Shown: positions 41,385 to 50,916 of the stretch, piece by piece
How positions within the stretch are numbered: position 1 is the stretch's first letter
How the letters are laid out: every line of letters starts with the position of its first letter
From: Diplonema japonicum
Lineage: Eukaryota > Euglenozoa > Diplonemea > Diplonemida > Diplonemidae
Reading direction: 5' to 3'
Assembly (NCBI GenBank): GCA_964019335.1
Contig: OZ025666.1
Span: 436,501-500,500 of the forward strand
Length of the DNA stretch: 64,000 nt
Notes under the pieces: model-generated
Seen by the model: the letters and a program-made list of their open reading frames with translations, nothing else
Database searches by the model: none
Told to the model about the DNA's origin: nothing
Program-made: the position numbers and the translations under genes

Positions 41385-41619
41385 AGCGTCTTTACAGAGA
41401 CGATTTGAAAAAAAATCTTTTGCGCAAAGGGCTTTCAATGCAATACAGCCCGGACGCTTCTCGCATCCGGGGTCCTGCGCGGAAAATATGAAAAATATAA
41501 ACTAAATGCTGCCCTAACTTTGCAAAAAAATGAAAAAATAAAAAAGAACGCCAGCCCAAATTTACCCTTAAAAATCACTTCAAAAAAGGGCACCCAGAAA
41601 GAGGCCGGAAGAGGACATT

Positions 41620-42384
41620 ATGAGTGATGGTAGCACTGATGGCTCATCCCTATTATGCAATTTTGATACGAACAGTGATTCTGATTCGAATTCGACCGAT
41701 TCCGAGTCACAGCAGGGTGATTGGACGGCAAAGCCGGAGCAGTTGGAAGGCATCCGGTTTCGTGAAGATCGGAATCCTTGTGGACCCTGTTTTGACATCA
41801 AAGGCTCAACGCCATACCATATATTCTCCCAAATGCTCGTCCCAAACGTTATTCGGGTCATAACTCCGAACAATGTGGCAAACCCTTATGACTTCGAAGT
41901 GGCCCCTGAAAGTATTTTCGTACTTGTTAGATAAGTCTCTGGCAAATGCCCGGCTTGTTTGGAAAGAAGCATTGCCCCCCAACACCCTGAGTATGAACGA
42001 CAGTGGATTCACGCCTTTCAAAGAGGCAGTCATCGAAGGGCTACTAGGGAGGCTGCCCAAACAACAGCTAAAGTCAACTACAGAGCAGGCTGCCCCAATA
42101 CCATGCCTCGAAACACAGAACGAGTGCCCTGAGGCCCCAATGCGACGCGACAGTACCTTCTGGGACCATTTCCCCGCAACGTGTGGTGCAAGCATTGCAA
42201 GTCGAAAAGACCCCTATTTCAGTGTTCAGCCTGCTTGGTACAACTTTGCGTGACTCCGGGCTTCAAATACTACCACCTTGCCGGGGATACCCCCCAGAAA
42301 CCCCTCTCGGGGTCAAAAAAGAAGTCCCCCAGCCCTGGGGCACGTACGAACCGCGTCAAGAAGGCCTTAAATAGCTTTTTATAG
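41620..42384 (+). pseudogene. Broken piggyBac-type transposase
   Basis: Three pieces in different frames. At 41620-41934 there is an acidic Ser/Asp-rich N-terminus and the start of the DDE-domain region (PYHIFSQMLVPNVI). At about 41890-42100 is the piece near the domain end (SYLLDKSLANARLVWKEA; FKEAVIEGLL). At 42181-42384 is the C-terminal zinc-finger-like motif (MWCKHCKSKRPLFQCSACL, then LC and PGFKYYH). The middle of the transposase, with the catalytic Asp residues, is missing, so the first two pieces are joined across a deletion. The frame shifts show decay. Family assignment rests on these motifs plus the TTAA-flanked ends. Confidence 0.8.
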
Positions 42385-42611
42385 AATTTTACAGTCGATT
42401 TTTTTTGACTTGTTTTTTGTACCCCCTCTCGAGCACTTCGGGAACGATATTTTTGACAATGTTGTGGGGGTGGGCCCTGCTGTGGGCACCCTCTCTCTAG
42501 AATTGGGACATCTGGAGGCATTTCCGGGGGCATATAGCCCCAGCGTTGCGCTAGAATAGTTTTTTTTTTTTGAAGTTTTGAAAATTTACCCCCTGGTGGG
42601 CAAAAATGGTC

Positions 42612-42624
42612 CGTTGGTAGATGG
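42612..42624 (-). repeat. piggyBac-like right terminal inverted repeat
   Basis: CGTTGGTAGATGG, followed directly by TTAA. Confidence 0.88.
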
Positions 42625-42810
42625 TTAAATAATATTATCTATTTGTTCGATGTTATAGATCTCCGTATGCCTTGGAAACTTTGTATTCTGACCCGGTCAG
42701 GATGGAAGTGCGCGTCTTTTATTTTAAAGAAATTTCATCTCTTTCTTTTTGTGCGTAGTTTTTATTTTATTTTCAATTCGCTCTTAGTTATCACACGCAG
42801 AAGTAATACC

Positions 42811-44592
42811 ATGCTGAAGAACAAGCCGCGAAAGCTGGGGAGCTATGTGGACTACATGAAGGTCATCTTTGCTGCAGGCTTCGTGTACTTCACAATACTG
42901 TCACTCAAGAGGCTTGAAGGTAAAGCGGACGAAGGAATGGCAGCAAGCAGGATTGTGGCTTTGCAGAGGAACGAAATATCCGCTCTTAAAGAGAAAGAAG
43001 CTTCTATCGAGAGCGAGGCGAAGACGAAAGAAGTGTCGACTCGTGCTGAGATCGCCAGTCTGGAGCACATGGTAGCTTCACTAGAAAAGAAGCTTGAAGA
43101 AGCAAGACAGAAGCAGACCTCTCATCAGTTCCCGCTTGAGGAGTTAAAAAGCCCGCCTAATCGACGTGCGGCGGCTGTGGCCAAGACACTGCGTTCTGTT
43201 TGGGGTGCTTACAAGAAGTACGCTATGGGCGCCGACGAGCTGGAACCCGTGCACAACAAGCCAGTGTACTGGGACAACACCAACAAGCAGATGGTCACCC
43301 TTGTGGACTCCCTTGACACCTTGTACATCAGCGGCTGCCGTCAGGAATTCAGGGAAGCTGTTGACCATTTAGTCGAGCACTTCGACTTCAACCCTCCTGG
43401 CAACGTAGCCCTGTTTGAGACAACCATCCGCGTACTCGGCGGGCTGCTCTCAGCCTACGCCCTCTCCGGCGACGTTCGTATCCTTTCCAAAGCCGTTCAA
43501 GTGGGCAACGCCATGATCCCCGCCTACAGCAAAGAGGTCCTCTCTAAGCATGGCGGTGTCCCCCAGCATGCCTGGAACCCAAAAGCTAATACCGCCAATT
43601 ATGGCTACGGTACCTTCCTCGCCGAGGCCGGCTCCGTGCAGCTTGAGTACAGGTACCTTTCGCATGCTTCTGGCAACCACACCTACGACACGGACGCAAT
43701 GAGGGTGTTCGAGGTTTTCCACAGAGACACGAAGCACGGCTTGCTGGGAAACACGTTTGACGGGAACCACTTCTCCGGAACTGTGAACACTGGGTCTTAC
43801 TCCGACTCCTACTATGAGTACCTCCTGAAGCTGCACCTCCTCACAGGGCAGAACGAAGGTGTGTACAAAGACATGTACATCGAAGCTGCAGAGGGCATCA
43901 TCAACCACTTGGTGAAGAAGGTGGGCAACACCACTCAGTCTTATATTGTAGAAGGTTCCTTTGCTGGTGAAGGTGTGTCGACGTCGGACTCGGCTTTCGA
44001 GCACCTGTCGTGCTTCGTGCCTGGGATGCTTGCGTTGGGGTCAGAGTACCTTGATGACCCTCTCACGGCACAGAGACACTTGGAAGTGGCTGAGTCCATC
44101 GGTGAGTTCTGTGCCCACTTGTACCTTGACACAGCATCAGGTCTCAGCCCTGACACGGTAAGCATGTACAATGGGAAGAAGTCGTTGGGGAGAACAAATT
44201 ATGGGCTTCGTCCTGAGACAATAGAATCCTTGTTCTACTTGTGGCGCGTAACACGGAAGGAGGTGTACAGGGAGTGGGGGTGGAAGATCTACCAGAGTAT
44301 TGAAAAGCACTGCAAGGTTTGCCCATCTTGTGAAGTGAGTGGTTACTCCGAGATCGCTGAGGTGGGCACAACGAAGCCAAGGCACACCGGGCACATGGAC
44401 ACCTTCTTCACAGGGGAGACACTGAAGTATTTGTACCTTCTGTTCGCTGACGACAGTGCTCTCGATCTTGACTGCTGGGTTTTGAACACCGAGGCGCACC
44501 CCTTCCCGAAGTTCATGCCGCTTTATAACCCCGGCGGCACGGAACCGACCCCTCTACCTGAGAAATGCTCAAACCCGTTGTCACCATACTAG
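42811..44592 (+). CDS. GH47 class I alpha-1,2-mannosidase, paralogue 3
   Basis: 593 residues. The ATG at 42811 follows a T-rich tract and CACACGCAG (acceptor-like). The frame is open further upstream to 42643, beginning just past the transposon end, but that part shows no similarity to the paralogues. TM about 15-32 (MKVIFAAGFVYFTILSL), coiled stem, GH47 barrel with ALFETTIRVLGGLLSAY, SYYEYLLKLHLLTGQ, HLSCFVPGMLALGS, ETIESLFYLWR and NTEAHPFP. One stretch (43858-43936) matches paralogue 1 almost exactly while paralogue 2 differs, again a mosaic. Same predicted role in N-glycan trimming. Confidence 0.92.
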   Translation: MLKNKPRKLGSYVDYMKVIFAAGFVYFTILSLKRLEGKADEGMAASRIVALQRNEISALKEKEASIESEAKTKEVSTRAEIASLEHMVASLEKKLEEARQKQTSHQFPLEELKSPPNRRAAAVAKTLRSVWGAYKKYAMGADELEPVHNKPVYWDNTNKQMVTLVDSLDTLYISGCRQEFREAVDHLVEHFDFNPPGNVALFETTIRVLGGLLSAYALSGDVRILSKAVQVGNAMIPAYSKEVLSKHGGVPQHAWNPKANTANYGYGTFLAEAGSVQLEYRYLSHASGNHTYDTDAMRVFEVFHRDTKHGLLGNTFDGNHFSGTVNTGSYSDSYYEYLLKLHLLTGQNEGVYKDMYIEAAEGIINHLVKKVGNTTQSYIVEGSFAGEGVSTSDSAFEHLSCFVPGMLALGSEYLDDPLTAQRHLEVAESIGEFCAHLYLDTASGLSPDTVSMYNGKKSLGRTNYGLRPETIESLFYLWRVTRKEVYREWGWKIYQSIEKHCKVCPSCEVSGYSEIAEVGTTKPRHTGHMDTFFTGETLKYLYLLFADDSALDLDCWVLNTEAHPFPKFMPLYNPGGTEPTPLPEKCSNPLSPY

Positions 44593-44898
44593 GAATGTTA
44601 TACCTAGTCCTTGCGTGTGCTCGCCTCATAGGATGTTGGCAGAGTGTGATAATTTTAGTGCGTGCTGAGCAATTCACACGGAGTGGCATTCCATTGGTAA
44701 TTCTGTCCGACATGATATTTGTCCTTTACTGAGAGTTCCCAACCTTTAATCCACATTAGCAGGCACGCTGAGGCCTCAGTGTTTGCCAATGAACTTCATA
44801 GACTCTTTGCAGTGTTCATTGCTTCCGAGAAATGAGGATAAGTTTTCTCATTCAGATTCCAGTCACTTCAGGATAGCCGTTAACAGTCAATCAAAACA
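44593..44898. other. Intergenic, nothing recognised
   Basis: 306 nt of mixed sequence between GH47 paralogue 3 and cysteine-repeat copy 3. No similarity seen to the 40-kb spacer. Confidence 0.5.
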
Positions 44899-45774
44899 AT
44901 GACGCGTTCCGCTGTGATGCTTGCGATGCTGCCTGTTGTGGCGTCTCTGCAGATGGAGATGAGCTGCCTGATGGACGTGGGGATGGGGGCTTACGGGCTG
45001 ATCGACGCTGGTCTGGGGATCAACAGCGCTGTGTCCTCGTGCGGGGATGCGGGGAAGAAGGGGCAGTGCACCGCGGACATCGGGAAGGTGGTGTCTGGTC
45101 TGGGGAGCACGAGCGCGTACATCTCGATGGCGGTGGGGGACTGCGGGGGCGAGGGGAACCAGTGCGCGGTGGACGTGTCGCAGGCGGTGTCGTCCCTCGG
45201 GAAGGCTGTGCAGGATGCGGGGAAGGCTGAGCAGTCGTGCAGGCAGAACGCGTCGAGGGCCCTGTGCGCGTCGGATGTGCTGGCGGCTGGGTCGAAGGTG
45301 GCGCTCGCGGCGAGCCAGGTGCAGGCGGCGAAGGGGAGCTGCGCGACCGTGGCGGAGAAGAAGGTGGCGGATTTGAAGAACTTCAACATGAACTGCATCA
45401 TGGACGTGGCGATGGCCGCCTTCGGGCTGGTGAACGGGGGCCTCGCCGTGAACGCGGCGGTGGCGGACTGCGGGGCGGAGGGGAGCTCCGGGGCCTGCGC
45501 TGAGGACATCGGGAAGATGGTGTCTGGGCTGGGGTCCGCGAGCGCGCAGATCAGCGCGGCTGTCGGGGACTGCGGCGGGGCGACGCAGCAGTGCTCCGTC
45601 GACGTGTCGAAGGCGGTGGCCTCCTTCGGGAAGGCGACCGAGGAGGCAGGGAAGGCGGCACAGGTCTGCGGCGACAAGACCCAGTCCGCCCTCTGCGTCT
45701 CCTACCTCCTCGCCTCCGGCTCAGGCATCTCCCTCGCCGTCAGCGACATCCAGGCGGCCTCCAAGTCTTGCTAG
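44899..45774 (+). CDS. Secreted eight-helix C-x24-C repeat protein, copy 3
   Basis: 291 residues. Same signal peptide and eight C-x24-C units as copies 1 and 2. The 5' end matches copy 2 (Ala-Val near the start), while the 3' end (TCTTGCTAG then GGCTGAGA) matches copy 1, so it looks like a recombinant of the two. GC-rich against AT-rich flanks. Confidence 0.85.
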   Translation: MTRSAVMLAMLPVVASLQMEMSCLMDVGMGAYGLIDAGLGINSAVSSCGDAGKKGQCTADIGKVVSGLGSTSAYISMAVGDCGGEGNQCAVDVSQAVSSLGKAVQDAGKAEQSCRQNASRALCASDVLAAGSKVALAASQVQAAKGSCATVAEKKVADLKNFNMNCIMDVAMAAFGLVNGGLAVNAAVADCGAEGSSGACAEDIGKMVSGLGSASAQISAAVGDCGGATQQCSVDVSKAVASFGKATEEAGKAAQVCGDKTQSALCVSYLLASGSGISLAVSDIQAASKSC

Positions 45775-46434
45775 GCTGAGAGATCGACCTTTACGTTGGT
45801 GATGGAGGTGTGTGGGGGGGCACCGCCCAGCCAGTGCGTGCCTTTACGGCTTGCTTGACATGCCTTGGTCACCAGCGAGAAGGAGAAGAAAAGTACTCCC
45901 TCCCCTCCCATTTGGTTTCACCCCCTTGGGGTGTGAAAGTGCGCGTTTAATATATTCACCCCTCGAACTTCATCGTCATCGCGGTTAAGGGCTTTGGAGA
46001 GAAAAGTGCCACCTTGCGCCTGGCAAGTTGTGTGGCTCTCATGAATAGTCTTGAATCTCCATATTTCCCCCTCCCTTTTCTTTTGCTGCTTTTTCTTGCG
46101 TACGCAAAAATGTGAAACAAAGGGGAAAGTAAGGACATACAGAAAGAAAGGCACATTGAGTCTTTAGCCACCCCGCACATTTCTCCTCAACACCCAAGCG
46201 ATTCTTCCCGTCCCCCTCTTTTTTTTTTGTCGCCTGCGGCTCTCGCGTGGAGTTTGCATGTGACATCGCATTTTTTGTCTACTCCCCCCTTACTCTAAAT
46301 TACAAAAGAAAATTAAATATATACAACAGCCTCCCCCATCCCCCTAACCGATGCTAAAAAATATTACACTTACACAACAACAATAGGGGTGTAAAGAAGA
46401 GAAAAAAAAGAAAAAGGGGGGGTAATTAAATACA
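45775..46434. other. Intergenic, nothing recognised
   Basis: 660 nt of mixed sequence. Short minus-strand frames here have no recognisable content. Confidence 0.5.
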
Positions 46435-47302
46435 ATGAGTGATGAAGTGCAAAGAACGGTACACGTTGTAGGGATTGATGGAATGGTAGCGGAAAGGGAG
46501 TTCGGGTTGTTCTTAGAGGGGTGTGGGGAGGTGGTGAAGGCGAAGATCTGTGGGGACCCGAGGGGGAGGACCCTGTACGGGTTCGTGGAGTTCAGCACCC
46601 GAGACGGGGCCCAGAGCCTCGTATCGAAAAGCGGCACGAAGGTAGGACAGGCACAGATTACAACATCTTTCGCAAGGTCAGCTATCCGATCTGCCGCGGA
46701 GAAGCAAGAAGGGAGACCTGTGTTCAATGTGCAAGGCCTCAACTCCTTGATAGAGTCCTACGCCTACAACCCTGTATGTGTGATATAACAGAATGTGCCA
46801 ACTTAAAACACCACAGTCCCTCGATCAGGAGTGGATAAGCACCGGTGTGCGTAGAACACCCCACAACGACCATAGTTTAAAAGGGAACCAAACGTATTAC
46901 CCAGGGACGGACAGTCTTGTCACGAGTGGGGGTGGGATGCATTGGGAGTCGGCTCAGGGCACATGGCAGGCTTATAACCAGGCTCAGCAGCTAGCCCAAG
47001 CCATACAGGCCAGTAGTGTTACACAGTACACACCTGAACAAAGGATGTTGCACTACCAGATGCAAGTGACACGAGCGTACCAGCAGATGGGTTACACCAT
47101 CGACGATGAGAGAGACAATCCCACCGACAACAACGGCGATGAGCGGGACAGAGACAGGGACAGAGACAGGGATAGGGATAGGAGAGATCGCAGGGAAAAA
47201 CGGAGGCGAGAAAGGTCAGTAGGGTCGAACGACTCCCGCGATAGAAGGCGGCGCAGGAGGGAGAGGAGGCGGCGGAGATCGTTCAGCAGTGATCATTCCT
47301 AG
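46435..47302 (+). CDS. RRM protein with RS/RD-rich tail (SR-like)
   Basis: 274 residues from join(46435-46773, 46817-47302); 43-nt phase-0 intron. The RRM covers about residues 5-85: RNP2-like VHVVGI and RNP1-like RTLYGFVEF. A middle Gln/Tyr-rich region follows. The C-terminal ~50 residues are alternating Arg-Asp and Arg-Ser/Glu, typical of SR-type splicing factors. It probably binds pre-mRNA in the nucleus and takes part in cis- or trans-splicing. It is not close enough to name a specific SR protein. Confidence 0.8.
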
Positions 47303-47590
47303 ATGCTTTCCTCCCCTTTTTTTTTAACAGTAATGTTGTCTGTGTGTATGACCTATTCGTTGGCAAGCGCAGGGTTAGTTCATTTTATATGAACACATTC
47401 CGTGCCGTAGCTTTAAAAATCGCTGGTGCGCCACAAGAATTAGAACTAACGTCAGAATGGGTTTTTTTTTTGTGGGGGGCGAAAACGAGAAGAAAAAAGT
47501 GTGCACTTTCCCCCCCCCCCCCTTCCCCTTTCCTCTCTTACCCTCCCTCCTTTTTCTTTGTTGTAATTACTTTATTGGTTCGGAGTAAAT

Positions 47591-48202
47591 ATGGAAAAGA
47601 AGGGGAAGAAAAAGAAGAATATGATAAGGGAAGACCTCCCCAAGTACACCCTTGAAGAGGTAGCAGCGGCATGCGGTGATGACAAGCTTGTGATGGTGAT
47701 CCGGGATTTGGTGTATGACTTGACATTGTTTAAGAAGCACCCAGGAGGGATCCCGGTCCTCAGGAAGATGCGGGGGAAGGACGCCACCAAGGCCTTTAAT
47801 GCACACCACAGATGGATAAACCTAGATGAAGCAGAGCAGTACGTCATAGGAAGGTTAAAGGTGGAGAAAGTCGTTCTGAAGGGAGGCAGCGCTGATGAGG
47901 CGAACAGGATACGGGAGTCTCTAAAGGCAGCTGGGCAGACTGAAATAGCAGAGGCCTTAAGCGACCAGCAGCTCAAGTCAGCATCCTCCCCAGCCAGCCC
48001 TTCACAGCCAGATACTAAAGAAGCTCTTGCAGAGGTCTTCTCATCTGTTGCCGACCCCGCCACCTCCACTGTCACCCCCCACGCTATGAAATCCTTCCTA
48101 CTCCAGATGGGTGCACCCGCCCCAACTATTTCTGACTTAGCTCCGAAGTCTCCTTTGAATCTCGATCAGTTCTGTGAGTTTATCAACAAATTAGATATCT
48201 GA
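47591..48202 (+). CDS. Cytochrome b5-like heme-binding domain protein
   Basis: 203 residues. A Lys-rich start (MEKKGKKKKNMIRED) precedes a b5 fold at about residues 17-90. The first heme ligand His lies in KHPGGIPVLRKMRGKDATKAF, the second in the following NAHHRW. The fold continues to YVIGRL. There is no C-terminal membrane anchor; instead there is a low-complexity linker and a ~45-residue end resembling a worn EF-hand pair (LNLDQFCEFINKL). It is likely a soluble electron carrier, or a domain adapted to sense or bind heme. Partner unknown. Confidence 0.8.
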   Translation: MEKKGKKKKNMIREDLPKYTLEEVAAACGDDKLVMVIRDLVYDLTLFKKHPGGIPVLRKMRGKDATKAFNAHHRWINLDEAEQYVIGRLKVEKVVLKGGSADEANRIRESLKAAGQTEIAEALSDQQLKSASSPASPSQPDTKEALAEVFSSVADPATSTVTPHAMKSFLLQMGAPAPTISDLAPKSPLNLDQFCEFINKLDI

Positions 48203-48485
48203 CAAAAGAAGAAGAAAAAAAAAGAAAAAAACTAACCACTAACCAAACAAACAAAAAGAAGATGAAAAAAAAAAGAAAAAAAAAACAAAAGAAGACGCAA
48301 AACATACTGTCAAAAAGAAAAGGAAGAAAAAAACATTAAAAAAAAACATATAGAGAAAGAAATAGAGTTTGTGTCCATGTCCCCCCCCTCTCCCTCTTCT
48401 CACTCCACTCTTTTTTATTTTGGTACAATCAACAAGCATAAAATGAAATATTCATAGGGGGAAAAGAAGAAAAAAAGCAAAAGAA

Positions 48486-49160
48486 ATGTCGGCAAGGGTA
48501 GCGGTAGATGATGTCAAGGCGCACCGCGTGGTGGTGGCGGACTTGGACGGGACGCTGACGAATGCCGAGATGCATGTGATGATGTGGTGCTTTATTTGCC
48601 AACTAGGTTTGTTTCAGAGGGTTCTCAGGACTGCCATGTTCGGGGTCTTTGTTCCGTTATGTGCAGCGGCGCTTCTTGTTCGGGGTGAGGCCGCCTCCAT
48701 CCACGTCTTGGCAATGGTTCTATGGGGCCTGGAAGATCACCATGCAGAGCTCGGGAAAAAAGGCTCCTTGAAGTTCATCAGAGGCGCCATGCGGCATGAT
48801 GTCCTTGCAAAGATCAAGGCACATCAGAAAGCAGGGTGTAATGTGATAGTGTGCTCTGGTAACTTCAACCTATTTGTAGAAGAATTCTGCGAGCAAGAGG
48901 GGTTTGAGTTGCTTTGTACCACTCTGAATTACAGCAGTGGTTCGTTCTCAGGTACTTGTGGTGAGCCTTGTGTAGCGATCCAGAAGAAAACCCGCATCAC
49001 CGCGCACCTCTCTTCCAAACCTCATTCGTTCATACATGGATACGGCAACTCTAAGAACGACATCCCTATGCTGTCAATGTGCCCCACGGGCACTGTAGTT
49101 GACCCTTGTGCAGAACTGCGCTCGCATGCTGTGAGCTGCAATTGGGAAATCGTGAGTTAA
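48486..49160 (+). CDS. HAD-superfamily phosphatase (SerB/IB-like)
   Basis: 224 residues. HAD motifs: I, VVADLDGTLTN near residue 17, with two Asp; II, VIVCSGNF; III, Lys in AIQKKTRI; IV, HGYGNSKNDIPML. The cap between motifs I and II includes a hydrophobic stretch (FGVFVPLCAAALLV). The pattern is that of subfamily IB phosphoserine-phosphatase-like enzymes, acting on a small phosphomonoester. The substrate is not predictable. An upstream A-rich leader runs to the ATG. Confidence 0.82.
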   Translation: MSARVAVDDVKAHRVVVADLDGTLTNAEMHVMMWCFICQLGLFQRVLRTAMFGVFVPLCAAALLVRGEAASIHVLAMVLWGLEDHHAELGKKGSLKFIRGAMRHDVLAKIKAHQKAGCNVIVCSGNFNLFVEEFCEQEGFELLCTTLNYSSGSFSGTCGEPCVAIQKKTRITAHLSSKPHSFIHGYGNSKNDIPMLSMCPTGTVVDPCAELRSHAVSCNWEIVS

Positions 49161-49254
49161 GAAAAAAAACAAAAAGAGAACTTTTTCTCGAACTTTTTTT
49201 TTTTCAGGGAACACTGGGTTTCGGGTTTTTAACATCAAAAGTCGCGAAGACAAA

Positions 49255-50214
49255 ATGCCACCAAAAGGCCGAGGTGGAGCCTCCACGAGGGCGGTTCCTG
49301 GGCAGGCTCCTTCAAAAGGGGGGTCTGGCGAATCCACCAGGCAAGGAGAAGCGGGGGGCGACCTAGTCGGCAGGCTGGGGATGGGCTGGAAGGTCCAAGA
49401 CGTGGGGAGGAGGCCGGGAGACTGCTTGTATGAGGCAGCCTCATACGCGGTGCACGGAGCGCGAGACGGGGCCGCTGCCCTAAGGGAGGCAGTGGCGGCA
49501 GACCTGGCGACGAAGGACTTTTCGTCCTTCATGATTGGAGAGGACCCGGAAGGGGCGTGGAAGGAGTACCAGAGGCTGGTGGCTCTTTCGGGGACATGGG
49601 GAGATCGGATGGCGGTGAATGCCCTGGCGCGAGCCATGGGCCGCGTGATCTGTGTGTACGCGGTCCGGGACGACCGCCTGGTGTGCACCACCTCCAGGCC
49701 GGTGGGTGGGATGGTGACCACACAGGAGCTGTGGCTAGGGTATGTGAGAGACCACTACGTGCGTCTCAGCAGGGAGGAAGGAGCGAGGAAGCCGGACGCA
49801 GATGAGTATGAGCCGAGGCCGAGATACCCCATTCCTCTACGCAGCGTGGCCAAGGGTGTTTCGAAGCCCGAGAAGAAAGAAGTACGCAAGCCCGTCGAGG
49901 GATGTCTCGATGGAGATGAGTGGCAGGTCCACGTGCAGGAGTGGCAGGGCCCGGAGACGGTGCAAGAGCGCGCGGTGTACCTGGTGCCGCAGGGTGATGA
50001 GCGACAGGCGGCAGAGTGGCTGAAGGGGAAGGCAGCGGCTTCGACATCTTGGGGGCCCGACGGCACACGGCTACGACAGGAGACCACTCTTCTCCTCGAG
50101 CCAAACCCCCCCCTACCTAGCACGACTCCAAGCAATGTTTCTCGCCCAGATGCCGTCCATCTCATCGCGACAAACAGCCACCGCAGGCACCAGACAGCAA
50201 CCGCAGAACGGTGA
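49255..50214 (+). CDS. OTU-like cysteine protease
   Basis: 319 residues, GC-rich relative to neighbours. After a Gly/Arg-rich disordered N-terminus there is a compact domain at about 45-175. It has RRPGDCLYEAASYAVHG (catalytic Cys preceded by Asp), WGDRMAVNALARAMG, and a terminal RDHYVRL holding the expected His. This is the OTU pattern, meaning ubiquitin-type isopeptidase activity. OTU domains also occur inside retroelements. The last ~45 codons overlap a ~150-nt sequence repeated at 62187-62331, so the 3' end may come from a mobile element. A T-run and TTTTCAG (49202-49207) precede the gene. Confidence 0.65.
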   Translation: MPPKGRGGASTRAVPGQAPSKGGSGESTRQGEAGGDLVGRLGMGWKVQDVGRRPGDCLYEAASYAVHGARDGAAALREAVAADLATKDFSSFMIGEDPEGAWKEYQRLVALSGTWGDRMAVNALARAMGRVICVYAVRDDRLVCTTSRPVGGMVTTQELWLGYVRDHYVRLSREEGARKPDADEYEPRPRYPIPLRSVAKGVSKPEKKEVRKPVEGCLDGDEWQVHVQEWQGPETVQERAVYLVPQGDERQAAEWLKGKAAASTSWGPDGTRLRQETTLLLEPNPPLPSTTPSNVSRPDAVHLIATNSHRRHQTATAER

Positions 50215-50225
50215 CCGATTAGTGT
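50077..50225 (+). repeat. Tail repeat T, copy 1
   Basis: Similar to 62187-62331: shared GGCTACGACA.GAGACCA, CAGATGCC.TCCAT and GCAACCGCAGAA.GGTGAC. It overlaps the 3' end of the OTU reading frame. Confidence 0.6.
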
Positions 50226-50916
50226 GAATTTCTACTTGAACAGTGAGCACCCCCATGCACACTGAAATTTTATCGAGTTTTTTTTTTTTTTTTGTTGTCC
50301 GCGTGTGTCCATTTCAAGAGTGTCATTTTTTTTTTTTTTTTCGTTGTACAACTCCACTACTTTTTCTTGTAACTCCAACTTCCAATTTCCCCGTTTTCAG
50401 GCTGTCGAGCATTCGGAGCATGACTTGCTCCGAATGGAGACGTTGACCTTTGACAACAACAGCGATGCCCTTCCATTCCCATACACTATCTCTTCTGGGA
50501 ACGAGCTTCGTTTAATTTGACGTGAATAAAGTCCTGAAAACGGTGGAGATTTCAAAACTTGAGTTACAAACTTAAGTTTTCAAGGTTACTGAAAAGATTC
50601 ACAAAAACTCAATTGAAGATTTGGGGAAAAAAGTGGAAAGTAAAACTTTACATGTGTGCAGTGCTTGAACATGGTTTCCATTCCGTTTGATTGAATCCAC
50701 CCCCTAACTTATTTTTTTTTTTTTTTTTCCCCTTTCTTCGTGCTTTTACGTTCATGAGACAATTATCGTTTTTTTTTTTTTTTTTGAGTTTTTTTCACTT
50801 TGAGTTTTTTTTTTTTTTTTTTTTTAAAGAAGAATCCCACCTTTTCACCAAATCACCCCAGCATGGTGGAAGCGAGATAGCAAAGAAGAAAAGATGCTCG
50901 ATCCCCGGGCAACACG
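50215..50916. other. Intergenic with a possible orphan exon
   Basis: Homopolymer-rich. At 50401-50520, right after CCCCGTTTTCAG, an open stretch (AVEHSEHDLLRMETLTFDNN and onward, ending at TGA) has normal codon complexity. It may be a last exon or a tiny trans-spliced gene (ATG at 50434), but no donor with the right frame was found. Confidence 0.4.

Larger units (their letters stand above)
41372..42624 (+). mobile_element. piggyBac-like DNA transposon, internally deleted
   Basis: 1253-bp element with perfect 13-bp terminal inverted repeats (CCATCTACCAACG at 41372-41384; its reverse complement at 42612-42624). It is flanked on both sides by TTAA (41368-41371 and 42625-42628), the signature piggyBac target duplication. 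Inside are the N- and C-terminal parts of a piggyBac transposase in three frames, without the central catalytic region. It can therefore only be non-autonomous. It sits between cysteine-repeat copy 2 and GH47 paralogue 3. Confidence 0.88.
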
